Positions 22,806-35,379 of a stretch of DNA of 64,000 nucleotides are shown here, piece by piece. The stretch comes from Mycocentrospora acerina. Its lineage: Eukaryota; Ascomycota; Dothideomycetes; Pleosporales. Every line of letters begins with the position of its first letter. Within the stretch, counting starts at the first letter, position 1. A model generated the notes under the pieces. That model did no database searches and was not told the DNA's origin. It saw only the letters and a list, made by a program, of their open reading frames with translations. The position numbers were made by a program, and so were the translations under genes. The DNA lies in NCBI GenBank assembly GCA_022701365.1, contig JAKUHH010000394.1, positions 648-64,647 on the forward strand, given 5' to 3'.

Positions 22806-24252
22806 AATGATTGATTCAATCAGATGTAGTAAGATTTAAATTTTGAATAGTGATAAAGCTGAGAATCGAACTTGATTTATGTTTTTGAAAGCTCAATTTG
22901 TCTCAAACTTTAATCTAAGTACATCACTTTGAACACTATAACAATTCGATATTAATTGTTTCAATCAGGCCTTATTTTCTAGGCAGAGAGATCTCTACAC
23001 AGAAATTCAATTTGAAGATAACGAAGTACGTCACGCCAATCATGACTTTGCATAAATCAAATTGCACTTGCATCGCAGTAGTGTATCAAAATCCTCCACC
23101 TGCCTGGTTAAGAGTAAGACCTATTATTTTGTTTAAGAGTTTCACTTTGAGAAGTAGGACATCTCACCTACTTGGTCATAATGTGTGGGATCCCTGGTAG
23201 TCAATTTACTAGCTTAGCCACGATGTAACTTCACGAGGATTTCTAAATCTGCCTTGTTGCAAATCCCTGAAGTCTAGCGTAGATCAGCATGTTCGGCATC
23301 ACCGATTCAGTTGATTTTTTCGGCGTCGCCGATTTGACTCGCGGCCAAACAAGGACGGACCGAGGCCCTCCGAATCTTGTTCATGGATGCATCTGATCCA
23401 CTACGACGAATAAAACTCACTAGCATACAAGGAGATCGGATCTTCTTGTACCGCGTACTCGAAAGGCAGGTGAGAAGAGGATTAATGCGACAAGCCTCTA
23501 TGTCTTCCGCATGAACTGTCTAGCCGTATGTGCGAGTAAATCATCAGTCTACGAGTAAATGATACCCAATAAGGTTGGTGGCTAACTAGCTCCAAAATAC
23601 GCCATTCCTCGACTTTTGATATTCACACATTGTGCTAAACTAGTCAAAGTAGTCGTGTTAAGGCCATCAGCGCCACCAAATTAGACTGATCCCCTCTCAA
23701 ACAACCTAAGTTTCAAACACTCACTCTACTTATGTATTTGACAACACACAAACTACACTACTCCGTCCCGCTCCGCTCCATCCGGCCCAGTCACCAGGTC
23801 ATTTCATCAAAACTGTGATCAGCAAAGGATGTCACTGGGCGTTTTTCTAAGAAGATAGGAGATCACGTATGATAACATGCCTTATGTTGGTACAGTTCAT
23901 CTTTGCTGCTAGCGATGAACAGAGGTTTCATGGTTCCCTTGCAGTCGTGAAGGCCCTTATCTAACCATACAGAAGTTTGTTAATAGAATTTGGAACGGGC
24001 TTGAAATTGGTGCAAGTGATAATTATCGAATTACGAAAGAAATTAAGATCTGTATTCTAGATGCAGCCTATCTTGATGGCAGTCTATATGCTCGTGGAAA
24101 TACGGAAACAGTTGCTTCCAGAAGTGTACTACTTCATTTTCTACCACTTTACGTTCTTCACTTATTCATATATAATTTTGCTATCATCAACACCAATACT
24201 GTCTCTATAGACCCTCTACCATCTCGGATCTAGCTCACCACCACTATTAACC
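22806..24252. other. 1.4 kb AT-rich spacer between divergent secreted-enzyme genes
   Basis: Shared upstream region of the GH5 gene (minus) and the AA14-like gene (plus). No open frame of note. A TATA-like stretch, CATATATAATTTT, lies at about 24166-24178, some 75 bp before the AA14-like ATG. Confidence 0.5.
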
Positions 24253-25204
24253 ATGTTCAATACAGCCCTCGTCACCTTCACTTTCGTATCGGCCATCTCT
24301 GCACATATAGCTGCCTGGGCACCCGGTATGTATTGTCGAGGGGGCGCGAATCCTACTGTTGATGATTCAAACACCAATTTGGCCGTCAACCCACTGTATA
24401 ATCTCAACAAGAACGATTGGTGGTTCCAACATCATCGCGGATGCGACTCTGTACCTCCACCCACCGGTGAATACTTAAACATCCCTGCCAATGGAAACTT
24501 CACTGTCGAGCTCGCGCACAACCGAGCCTTCACAACTCTCTCATACGAAGGAAAGAAGGCAACGGACTGGCCGGATGGAAAAACACATCCTGAGAATTGG
24601 AACGGCTGGAATGCAGGTGGAACCCCGTCTGTCTGCTTGAAAGAGGATGGGGCCATGCACGCTTGGAATAAGTCATCGACCGCTGGTACTGCATTTGCAA
24701 TAAGTTATAATGCGAACATCAAAGATGTGACTCTGGATAATTTGGTTGTGTTCACAACGTTGTACCATACGCCATGGAAGAGAATTGCTACGTATCAGGT
24801 ACCCAATTTGCCAACTTGTCCAGAAGGTGGCTGCCACTGTGCGTGGTTATGGATACCGACTGGATGTGGGGAACCAAATATGTGAGTTCACGCTTCTTTC
24901 TATACCTCTAGATCAAATAACCCTATGCAAATATAATGTAATCCTACTGACAACAGCGCCTAGGTACATGCAAGGCTTCAAATGTCGTGTCACGAACATC
25001 AAATCTACGAAGCCTCTCGCGAAGGCAAAAGCTCCTGTCTACTGCAAGAACGACAAGACAAAATGCGTCAAAGGTGCAAAGCAGATGTTGGCATGGCATC
25101 AAGCAGGGGGCAATAATATCGAAACTGAGCAAGGCACAACACCAAACTACAACCAAAATTGCGGGTGGGCGGAGGGGGCTCAGACAGACATCTTCCAGGC
25201 TTAG
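24253..25204 (+). CDS. secreted copper monooxygenase candidate (LPMO, AA14-like)
   Basis: Two exons, join(24253..24881, 24964..25204), 289 codons. The signal peptide (residues 1-17) ends exactly before His18 (SAISA / HIAAWAPGMYC), so the mature protein would start with the histidine that forms the LPMO copper brace. The body is Cys- and Trp-rich (WWFQHHRGCDS, TPWKRIATYQVP, CPEGGCHCAWLWIPTGCGEPN), a pattern I associate with the AA14 family of xylan-active LPMOs. There is one C-terminal Cys pair (YCKNDKTKC) and no binding module or GPI signal. The intron (24882-24963, 82 nt) rejoins PNMYMQGFKC. Family assignment is from memory of motifs, so moderate. The N-terminal His and secretion are directly visible. 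Confidence 0.7.
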
Positions 25205-28200
25205 TGGTAGACGGTAACAAAGTGTGCTATCGAAAACCTTTACACAGTATTAGACAACAAGTTAAAGATTTCCTTTATAACTCTGTGATTATAACACTTC
25301 TTCTACGTAGTCATTCTCGATGAGCCCAATGTCGAGTTTCTTAAGTTATCATTGTGAACCGAAGGTACCCACAATGATCCTCAAGATCACGGCGAAATTC
25401 TCCGTGCAAATCAAATATTTAAGACTTATGAGTGATTTAAAGAAGCTACATTCCTTCTGGTGCTCATCTTCGCAAATTCTCATTTACGATTGAAGACTCG
25501 CAGCAAATGCTCAACTTACAACATGTTTCCCTTCATAGATAACCTCCTTTTTTTCTTTATTCAGCATCAATGTTGGTCCTCCATTGGATAAATCTCCAGT
25601 CATTCGTTGCTGATGTCATCGACATGATGATTGCTAACACATACGTTGTTTTCTCTGACTTTAACAGTGATAAAAAGTATAAGAATTTGAAATCAACATA
25701 AACTTGTGTATTTAATACAACCAGACAGTAGTGGGTACACTTTCAGAATTCTTCTTAATCTCTACCAATAATCTGTAACGACGAAGTTTTTGAATGAACA
25801 ATCCTTTCAGCGAGCCTATTTACACCCTGTTTAAGAATTAATTTTGAATCGTTACTCATGATTAGATGGCAGTGCGAGATGCCAGCTCTCGAGAATACAT
25901 GTCTAGGTCCGACAGATATCCTCAGGTGAATCTGAAAATGGTGTAAGGAATAAAAAGAACTGACCAGTCACTACCTGGGAGGAAAATCTAACAAAAAGTT
26001 GGGTCACTTGATGGATTTAGAGCTAGAAACAACAATAAATAAGTATATAGATAAGCATCTCAGCTTTCATCATACTCTCTTGTCCATCCTGTGCGACTAC
26101 GCCACCAGCGTTGACATGTGTCAGTACACCTACCAATTGACGTACTATGTAAACCTTGGGGGTTTAGCACGCCCCACTTTCCTACTGAATCTTTTTATTG
26201 CTCAGGAGCCTCTTGCGATCAGTGCTTCTCAAACTCTCCGAAGCCACCCAAACCCTAGTTATCGTCATCCAATTAATTAAACGGTTGGTCCATGTGTTGA
26301 TACTAAGCGTAGCACCAACCATCTATATATACTTCACAATCAAATTGCCGAAGCTGTACACTATAAAGTCCCCATTACATTTCATAATCGAGAGCTGCAT
26401 CCTGGAGTGTTGTGAAATTTACAAAGCTTTTTCCGTATCTGAAGACGCAATTGCAAGCAAAGCTTCGCTGATTCCTTTAAGTTAAACGTCCATAATTTCA
26501 AAACTGGAAATCAACTTGAAAATAAGTAGTGATTGCAATTTTGCAAGTCAATTTTGGTCAGTCTTCACAAATCATGAGTAAATACAAAGTTGAAATCTTT
26601 CACATCGAGGATAACTGTAGGTATCGGGCCGAATCTGATTGTTGATAAATAGAACTTTAAATTTTAGAATCAGCCAAGATCTGAAATAAACAGGATAAAA
26701 TCAGAGATAACTTCAACAACATAATTTTCAAGGCTCATGGGATACCTAATGGGAGCCTCACGCGCCTTCTGAAAGACAACTTATTCTTGTCACTCAAACC
26801 AGTGACGTGGAACTTCAAAATTTATTTTGAAACTTAATTTAATTGAATCGCTCTTACACTTGTGGCACTGGGATCAAGCTAGATTGAATTTAATTGCACA
26901 TTTTGAGGACTCTAAACTTTTCAAATGCAATCTTTCCCACATGAGAACACGAGATGAGAGGTAATGCCGAAGAAATCAAAGATGAACTGAGTATCCGACG
27001 AAAATACGGATCAATGGTAACCCGGTAATTGGTTTGCTTTGCGACACACTGCTTAACCAATCAAAGCACAAATCTGTGGCGCAAACAATTCACTTCACCA
27101 AGATCCACAATCATGAACAACCACACCTCGTCAAACAGCAAAGCAGCGAAATTCTCATCTCTAGTTACTCCAGCTCGTAGATATGATCAATGCACTCAAC
27201 CATTCATGTCGCGTAAGAGTACATCAGTTTACAAGTATTGCAGCTAGAGATCAATTGGCTTGTGGTTGTGACACTTTACAACTGAAAGCATATTGAGACA
27301 GCCGGTTCGAACCAGAACTCGAGTTATCGAACAGTTTCCAGAGCGGCAATATGTTGGAACATATGCTTCGTGAGAACAGGCTAAGTGGGTTTCTTTCAAG
27401 ATGTATCTCATATCTATATGCCATATCTGTAGATATTATCTCTTCATCCAAGGCGTCTTTCAACACATGAAATAATTTTACCACGACACTTTTGCGAAAA
27501 AAAGAGATAAGACGACTGTGACTAGATTTCCTATGTCATAGCTTTGCTAAGTTGCTTCATCATATTTATGAGTTTGGTAAAAGCCCTGAGAAGGTCATCC
27601 TGAGCATCTTAGTGTCCATCTTTCTGACCCTCCCTGATTGTAGCAATATTTTTTTTAGGGGAACATGAATGTAATGTATGAAAAATTTGAATATTGTCTT
27701 CATATTTTTAACAAGGGATTTTTGTAACAGTGTTGCATAGATGCCGTAATATCCAGATGTGTGGTAGATTTCTCGAGACTAGCTCACCCCTGACTGATAT
27801 AGGCACCTGTATCGTACATCATACCATTTATATCCCCAATATTGTCTTCTTCAAGTGGCGTAGTAATTGCCAAGACGAGGAGAGAGATTGCTTTGAAGAA
27901 AAACCTGCACGTGAGGACAAGAAACTCGGTGCGCCATTTGGCACACTGAGTGCAAGTAACACGCGACGCGCTACCTCAATAACAAACGCTCTTCATCGCC
28001 GCTTCAGGTACAGCCACGAAATCTGCTGCAAAATTTATCATCACTGCAATTGGGTTGTTCGGCGTTGAAATGTCGTACAAGTTTTAGTCTCAATGGCCCA
28101 TAGTTTCCGTGTTGTGGCTCAGCAATCGTTTGGAGTTAGCGCGAATGAGTCATTCTGAGTTGAGGCTCGTACACCTCGTTCAACTCCACAAGGAGTCAGA

Positions 28201-28387
28201 CAGTATGCATGTGTTTGAATAATCGTACCGAAAGAGGGAACCAGAGAGTCGTTATATAGTCTATGATTAAAGACAGCTTTCATGTCAAATTATCATCAAC
28301 GCATATATCGTTCTTCTTTACTTTTTGAGATACCCACTTCTATTTTCTCAGCAACATTCCAGGGCGACTACCAATTGATACATTATC
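25205..28387. other. 3.2 kb AT-rich, gene-free stretch
   Basis: Many stops in all frames, long A/T tracts and no family-like open frame. It could be decayed repeat DNA, but I could not identify an element or terminal repeats in it. The last 300 bp form the promoter of the RNA-repair-like gene. Confidence 0.5.
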
Positions 28388-31300
28388 ATGGCGAATTCTG
28401 AAGAGACACAGCGCTCCATTTCTATCACCTCATACGAAACAGCATTATGCATTATACCCCCAACGGAAAAGTGTGACGATGTCAACCGACTTCGCGAGCT
28501 ATATGACAAAGCCCATGGCAAGTGGCCACCACACATCAATCTGATATATCCTTTCGTGGCACCGGAGAAACTACTACAGGCACAGGAGAAGATTCAAGCC
28601 CAACTAACTGAACAGTTGTCGGTAAACGAGGCGTTGATAATCAATTTGAACTCGGCGGGGTTTTTTAAGCAGAAAGGTAGCAACACGATTTTTCTACACG
28701 AGAATCGAAATACAAGAGATGGGCCCCTAGATTTGCTGCGCTCGCTAGCTCTGAAAGCTCTGGGTCATCAAGTTACTCCGTCCAACTTCCATCTCACAAT
28801 TGGCCAGTCACAAGGCAGCAGCGAATCTTCACGAGAGTTCTTGTTCGCAAAGGCTCGATTGCTTCCGGCTTTGGAATTTGGTGTCGGCACTCTGGCAATT
28901 CTTATTCGGCAAAAACCGACAAGTTCGAGCTCGTCAACCCAAGGAATGAGCTTGTGGGGCACAGTCGATATCCCTGGAGCAAGCAATTCATGGAAACCAC
29001 AACTTGCCGACTACTGGCTCAGTCAGCCTATAATCGGTTCAAGTGAAGTTGGCCTCGAAAATTCATCAAGCGCGGAAATCGATCAACCAACCTTGGAAGA
29101 GAGCAAGAGTAACTCGCAACCAGGCAGGACCTATCGTTTTGATGATTCCTCAAATCAATGGCTACTTTCAACAGGAGTCACCGTCGCTGAAGAGAGCCCT
29201 GTAGCCCTAAGTGTTGCCAGCTACAATGTTCTGATTGATTCTGAGTATCCACCCGAGAAAGATAGAGATCCTCTTCTAGTGACGACGATTCTATCCAAGG
29301 CAGCCAGAGCAGATATTTTGGTCTTGCAAGAGATATCTGACGACTTCCTATCATATTTACTTAGCCACGACGATGTGAGACATCTGTATCCATTCACCTC
29401 GCACGGGCCGCCTGATCAACCAGATATTAGTCCCCTTCCAAGTCTTCGCAATATTGTTATCTTGAGCAGGGTGACCTTCAACTGGGTCTTTGTTCCATTT
29501 CAGCGCAAGCACAAAGGCGCTGTTGTAGCCAAGTTTGATGCTATTTACAGATCTGACCAGAAACCACTCGTGGTAGCCGGTGTTCATTTGACGTGCGGCT
29601 TAACCGAGGGTACCGTTACAGCAAAGGGACTTCAGCTTCAGTGCCTACTTGACCATCTTTCCAGGAATCACATGGAAAATCCTTGGATAGTCACAGGCGA
29701 CTTCAATATTCCCATGTCTTCGCATACAATCGACAGCGCAACCAAAGACAAGAGTATTTCAAAACAGACTGTGACAGCACTCTCCGATCTGGAAACTATG
29801 ATCAGCGACAGAGATCTGATTGATACATGGTCTGTAGCACGCCTTGAAGGAACGGACGAAACTATTGCGTCTGAAGAAGAAGATCTTTTCGAAGGCGAGG
29901 AAGGCGCAACATTCGACCCGCGTAATAACACGCTCGCCGCTGCTACGTGTGGCACATCTTTCAGCCGACCTCAACGCTATGACAGGATTCTTTTGCGACC
30001 TCAAAATGTGCTGCGCGTTGGTGGGTTTAACCACTTTGGTACACCGGAGGATGTCAACGGTGTACAGCTGATCGCCAGCGATCACTATGGCGTAAGAGCC
30101 ATGATACAATTCGAAGACTCCAAAGCGGAGATCCAAAGTCAGAATGATTCACTTGTTAGTTTTCCTGTTGTACACAAACGCGCTACCGAAGTGATAGCAG
30201 ATTCTACCTCAATTGTTTCCACGCTGGAAGAGCAATTTATGTTTCCGAGCGACGAGGAAGTAGGCCAGCGACAGTCTGCATTTTCACTGTTGAAGCAGAT
30301 TATATTAGAGACCTCAGATGAAAATGTGTCAAGTATCGCCGACATCCCTATGGTAATTGTTCCTGTGGGCTCTTACGCCTTGGGCGTGTGGACGTCGGGT
30401 TCGGACATCGACTGCTTATGCATTGGAAGTATTAGTTCGAAAACGTTCTTCAAGCTTGCACGCCAGCGGTTGCAAAGAGCGGAGAGCCAAGGAGTCAGAA
30501 TCTTGAGGAAGGTTGATGCGGCTACTGGGACAATGCTCGAGCTGTCAGTGAGCGGTGTCTCCATGGACTTACAGTATTGTCCTGCTGCGAGAATTGTTGA
30601 GAGGTAAGCTATGGCAATAAGTCATCAAAAAACACATACTGACTAGTGTTATAGGTGGTCTGAGTTCCGCAACCTGCCATCATCAGACCCTATCTTTAAT
30701 CTTTCTATTCTGTCACTGCGGAAACTCAAGCCCTATCGAGACCTACTTTACATTCAGCGCACTCTACCGTCTCTGTCTGCGTTTCGTCTCGCCTATCGCT
30801 GCATTAAGCTCTGGTCTATGCAGCGAGGTATTTACTCGGCCAAGTTTGGATACCTTGGAGGTATACATATTACATTGATGTTGTCATGGGTGAGTAAGCG
30901 ACTCGCCCACAACTCTGGCTCTGTCACGGCTGCGGATCTTGTTTGTAGTTTTTTCCATCACTATGCGCACTTTGACTGGGCAAATGATATGGTATTTGAT
31001 GCGTTCTTTCACAAGAAGAAGCCACGCTATCATCGCTCACAAAGGGAGCCTGTGGTGGTATTAGGGTTCCATGCGCCAAATGCAAACACCGCACACACAG
31101 CGACGCAACCCAGCTTGCAGACTTTGGTCAAGGAATTTCAAGCCGCTGACCAACAATTGTCCGAACCTAGCATGACGTGGCAGAAGTTTCTGACAGCACC
31201 AAATAGCTCGCCCGATACAACTGTTTATGGTGCAGCTGGATTCTTGAAGTCATATGACAGCTATGTCAAGGTTGATATCCAGTTCTGGGGCCGCACGCTG

Positions 31301-32153
31301 GCCAAGGGCAAGGGACTTGTAGGATGGATCGAGGCGAGATCCTTATCACTCATAGTCGGTAAGAATTGTTAATCAAATTCGTCCTTTGGCCTCCAACTAA
31401 ACACGATTAGATATCCACAAGGTGCTTCAGAACGTTGAAGTCCGCATATGGCCTGCACGATTCACTGATAGCAATCCGCAAGAATTTTCTGGAAGTACCG
31501 ATTATCACGGCTGCTACCTCATAGGCTTGCAACGTTTTACTGACGCTGCAATTCTCAGCAAAGAAGAACGACATCAGTCAAAACAAGCGTTGGAGAAAGT
31601 CCTCGACCGTTTCATCACCCAACTGAAGACGGACGAGAGGAATTATGACGAAAGCACATGTTGGATCAGTGCATCTCTTGCGCGGCCCAGCGAAGTCAAA
31701 GATATGCATCTCGACAGCCGTGAATGGGGCGAATACGCCGCTGAGATAGAATCTGACTCCGAGGACGAGGAAGACCTCGACGACGACGATTACGACGCAT
31801 CCAAGCGCCTTACCGAAGGCAAGCGACTCCCTCGTTCCAAGCCGTCGTCCTCTTCAAAACCCGTTTCGAGCTCTAAGCTTCGTCCTGCGTCGGATGTCCT
31901 CAATCGTCTACGCTGGGATCCAAATCTGGATCCTGGTGAGTATATCATTGGGTATGAAGATCGATTTTTGGGTGCAAAGGAGATCGATCTGAGCAAGTGG
32001 AAGTCGGAGCAGACGGATGAGGAGTTCATTCCGCAACATCGGATCTTGTATTTCAAGAAAAAGGGTGGAGATGATTTGAAAGGGGAGGTCATTTGGGACA
32101 GAGCGACCAGGGTAGATAGGGTTTTTGGGAGTGGTATTGGTGCTGGAAATTAG
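28388..32153 (+). CDS. four-domain RNA end-processing protein: 2H, EEP, poly(A)-polymerase-type NTase, MJ1316/DUF504
   Basis: One 1220-codon protein, join(28388..30603, 30655..31358, 31411..32153). Both introns are about 50 nt with GT..AG ends, and all joins preserve frame. Residues 15-210 are a 2H phosphoesterase (H49-I-N in PPHINLIYPF; H135-L-T in NFHLTIGQ), an enzyme class that opens 2',3'-cyclic phosphates. Residues 272-575 are an EEP metal-dependent hydrolase (SYNVL with N280, LQEI with E315, H400, GDFN with D438, SDHYG with D565/H566). Residues 610-1000 are a poly(A) polymerase: GSYALGVWTSGSDIDCL with D673 and D675, third Asp in VSMDLQY (D727), then RCIKLWSMQRGIYSAKFGYL. After an acidic/Ser linker, 1133-1215 match MJ1316/DUF504, proposed to recognise cyclic RNA ends. 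Inference: it heals and re-tails or ligatably trims damaged RNA. Confidence 0.88.
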
Positions 32154-32611
32154 AAGGGGAACGACTTTGACTAGTTAGTTTGATTGACAAAGGCTGATAG
32201 TCTCCTCGCGTAGGGAGAGTACAACTATTGGTGCTTTCGACAGTATCAAGCCTTCTTATGGCCTCGCAATCCAGTATTATCGAAAACGGCCATTGTTTGC
32301 AACAGTTGTGTGCCTTCACCTGATGTCACACTCAAGGCTAAGACGACTGTCAAATGGGCACACGCTAACTCCAGAAACGGCGTTGTCGTGCTAGACGCCG
32401 AGCAATAAAGTGAGTTTGAAGAAGCATCTAGGCTTTCAGGTCACTTACGCCGAGGAAAAGATAATCTGTTTATTTATCAGATCATCAGATGCACGTGCTG
32501 TCGCATCTACGCGTTCACACCAACAAGGACCAACACCACGACGAACCCCATCGCCTTCCCCAACTGACACTCTTCCCACATTGATTTTGCCGCAAATCAC
32601 GTCGACATCAA
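32154..32611. other. intergenic between RNA-processing and AT-hook genes
   Basis: About 460 bp between two plus-strand genes, holding the 3' end of one and the promoter of the other; no gene seen. Confidence 0.5.
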
Positions 32612-33616
32612 TTGCAATACATGATGCCGCCCAAAGCGCAACCCGCAACGCCTCGCGGACGAGGCCGTCCCAAAAAGGTCGCGTCGTCGCCAGCTTCTGC
32701 GCCAGTCGCGTCCGAGACACCCAGAAAACGCGGTCGTCCTGCCAAAGTTGCAGCCCTCGTGCCTGTCAGTGAGCATGGCCCCACACCCAAAAGGCGCGGT
32801 CGTCCAAGTAAGGTGCAAGCTCCTGCCCAAGTTGTGCCCCTCACACCCATAAAGCGCGGCCGTCCGCCAAAGAACGCTTCCACTGTCGACCTGAAGCGCG
32901 TCGCCGGCTCACCACGCGTCGCAAAGAGATCCTCACCACGGTCCAAGCCTGTTCCCAGGCTAGCCAAAACATCTGCTCCTCCGCCACGCATCAATCCTCG
33001 CTTGCGATCGAAGCTGCGAGCGCGCGTCCCTGCCGTACAGAAAGCCAAGAATCAAGAGCCAACTCTGCAACCTGCGAAGAAGCGTGGTCGCCCGGCCAAA
33101 GCGACGCAAGCTCCGGCGCATCAGAAGGCGACTGCCGGCAAGGCTGTACCGGCCAAAACAAAGGCAGCTGTTCCGCGCAAGCGACGAGGATACACTGCCC
33201 TCGAGGTTCCTGACAAATTTGCCGCGCAGGTCGCGCAATTCATCCAAGGTCTACACGAGGCTGAGGAACAAGTCATTGCCCAGGTCAGCACACCAGTGGA
33301 GGAGAGCGACGATGCAATTGATTCTGAGGGACAAGAACAGGAAACCAATTCTCCACTTGTGACAGCAGAGCAAGATGAACAAGAAACTGGTCGTGACGTT
33401 GACGCTAATAAACAGCTGGAACACACTTCAAATGAGTCTCTGCAGCAAGGAGATGATGTGAATGTTGAAATTCTCGAGGAGAGGTCTCAACCTCCAACTA
33501 CTACTGACGTTGAGCCCACTGTCCATGCAAATGTTCACGAGGAGGTTGAGCGGGTAGTAGACATACAATCTGGTCTCGAGAAAGAGGTTTTCATTCAAGA
33601 AATAGCTGTTGGTTAA
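32612..33616 (+). CDS. multi-AT-hook DNA-binding protein
   Basis: Single exon, 334 codons from ATG 32612; the real start may be MPPKAQ at 32624. Five AT-hooks with the GRP core are visible in the first 170 residues: RGRGRPKK, RKRGRPAK, RRGRPSK, KRGRPPK and KRGRPAK, spaced by Pro/Ala/Val linkers that resemble each other, so the hooks probably arose by internal duplication. A short ordered-looking segment (YTALEVPDKFAAQVAQFIQGL) follows at about 190-215, then a long acidic Glu/Gln/Asp tail. The layout (basic AT-hooks, acidic tail) is that of HMGA-like chromatin proteins binding the minor groove of AT-rich DNA. No catalytic domain. Its position beside a large AT-rich block is suggestive only. 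Confidence 0.8.
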   Translation: MQYMMPPKAQPATPRGRGRPKKVASSPASAPVASETPRKRGRPAKVAALVPVSEHGPTPKRRGRPSKVQAPAQVVPLTPIKRGRPPKNASTVDLKRVAGSPRVAKRSSPRSKPVPRLAKTSAPPPRINPRLRSKLRARVPAVQKAKNQEPTLQPAKKRGRPAKATQAPAHQKATAGKAVPAKTKAAVPRKRRGYTALEVPDKFAAQVAQFIQGLHEAEEQVIAQVSTPVEESDDAIDSEGQEQETNSPLVTAEQDEQETGRDVDANKQLEHTSNESLQQGDDVNVEILEERSQPPTTTDVEPTVHANVHEEVERVVDIQSGLEKEVFIQEIAVG

Positions 33617-35379
33617 GAGATGGGGATTTGAGGGCTCAAACGTCTTGACTCATTCGTTCAATTGGTCAATGTACTGACCAGCACTTGCCATTGCCTTGTC
33701 TTACCTACCACTGATACACTGGAGTCCAGCATCTACCGTACCAAAGTCCTTTTACCATGATATGCGTTTCATTTTGTAGCGCTCGTCATCTCACGGAAAT
33801 GCAGATGTACTTGCTTCTCTTGCGCAACGTCTCAGCATTGTCTCATATCCAGGCGCAATCTTGGCAATTCTCCAATTAAACTTGGTGTTGGGGGTATATT
33901 GGGTGCTTCACTTGCTATTCTCAATTTGTTCCTTAAGTTAAATGGTCGTTCAGAGGCGGGTTTACATAGCCAAATCAAAACAAATGACAGCCCATCCCAC
34001 TTTTTGCATTTTCATGATAGAGCAACGTGCTCTTGGTACAGGTCAAGAGGCAAAGGCATCGATGTCTTTTTGCAGCATTCTAATAACATACCACACCTAT
34101 TTGCTGCTTTACAGGCAGATCAACTGGTACGTATAGATAGTCTGACTGCAAGTCTCTCTATCGATCCGTGAGGTAAGAAAATAGGTATGAGATATCAGGA
34201 CCATCTAAGCGGTAACATAAAATCAAGTATCATGCTCCCAATATCGCTGCTTTTGCGACGCCATATACTCGAGGCACCGTTACTAGCATTATTTGATGAA
34301 CTAGACTTCAATGAGACCAAGTATAAGCTATACACAAACGCCTCACGATAGCTGTGAAACAAGCCGGGGTACTATCTTATGTTTATCATGTTGCCTACTG
34401 TGCTGCTGGGATTACTTGCCCTCCATCTAGGCATGCACATACATGAAGTACTGAGATGATAAATGTACCAAAGTTTTAACCTAAGCATGACTAGAGTCTG
34501 GGATGAAGAAGGTGAGCATCTCGTCATTCGCTTAGGCAACCACAATCTAGCCTTTCGCGTCAAAGCATTTTCCATGCTTGAGGAAAATTCTTACACACAA
34601 GTGTTCTACACTAGACCAGCATGATGTGAGATATTTCAGGGCGCGAACTAAGCACATAACAAGTTGTGTATTTTAGAATTCAAAGCAGCAGTATGAAGGA
34701 TGCTTGTCATAACACTGACGATGTTTATACTAATAGTCCAAAGTCATGAAATAGTGAAGTTATCATTTCTTACTTTGTATATGTATGGGGTAGATAATAC
34801 AATCAATCTCAAACTGAATTCAAAAGAAGAGATTGAAGAATTGGACTCATTATAGGTCATAAGAAACTGGCTTGCCTCAAAAATAAGGTAAAGTAAAGTC
34901 TTAACAACATCCATAGTTTTGTCCATTTAGTCAGAGGACGCTGAATTGTCTTTCTGTAACACACAATCCTCCTATGTTCATATTACTCGAGACAAGTGTC
35001 TCGAGTTCTTCTCAGATAAAGCAAGAAACTAGAAGATGTAAATATAAATAGTGTAGCTTATATAGAGGTCTGTAACCTATGCTTAACTCCAGATAGAGCT
35101 TTTCAGGCTAGGTTGTGTGAGAGTGAGAGCTGCGGTAACATAAGTCAGCTTGGCTAAGAGATTAATTAAGTTCCCACCCAGGAAGGCATTAAATGATTCC
35201 TCTGCCAAGGCTTGTAACACGAAGCACTCATACCTGCCTTTACAGAATTACTACGTGAGCTCAGAATTTGAGTGTCTCCCTAAGTTGACCCTCGTTACAT
35301 ATGCTCTATTCTCAAAGGACATTTCTTTTCAAGTCAAAGTTGGACTTTTTTTTTAATTTGCTATTGGCTTTGTAGGTGT
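33617..35379. other. 1.8 kb AT-rich gene-free stretch
   Basis: Between the AT-hook gene and the convergent HET gene. No open frame over about 90 codons and none with recognisable features. No terminal repeats noticed. Confidence 0.5.

Noticed and set aside
28388..32153. Three separate adjacent genes
   Set aside because: The breaks are 51- and 52-nt introns with proper ends; the nucleotidyltransferase fold runs straight across the first and its RNA-binding part across the second.
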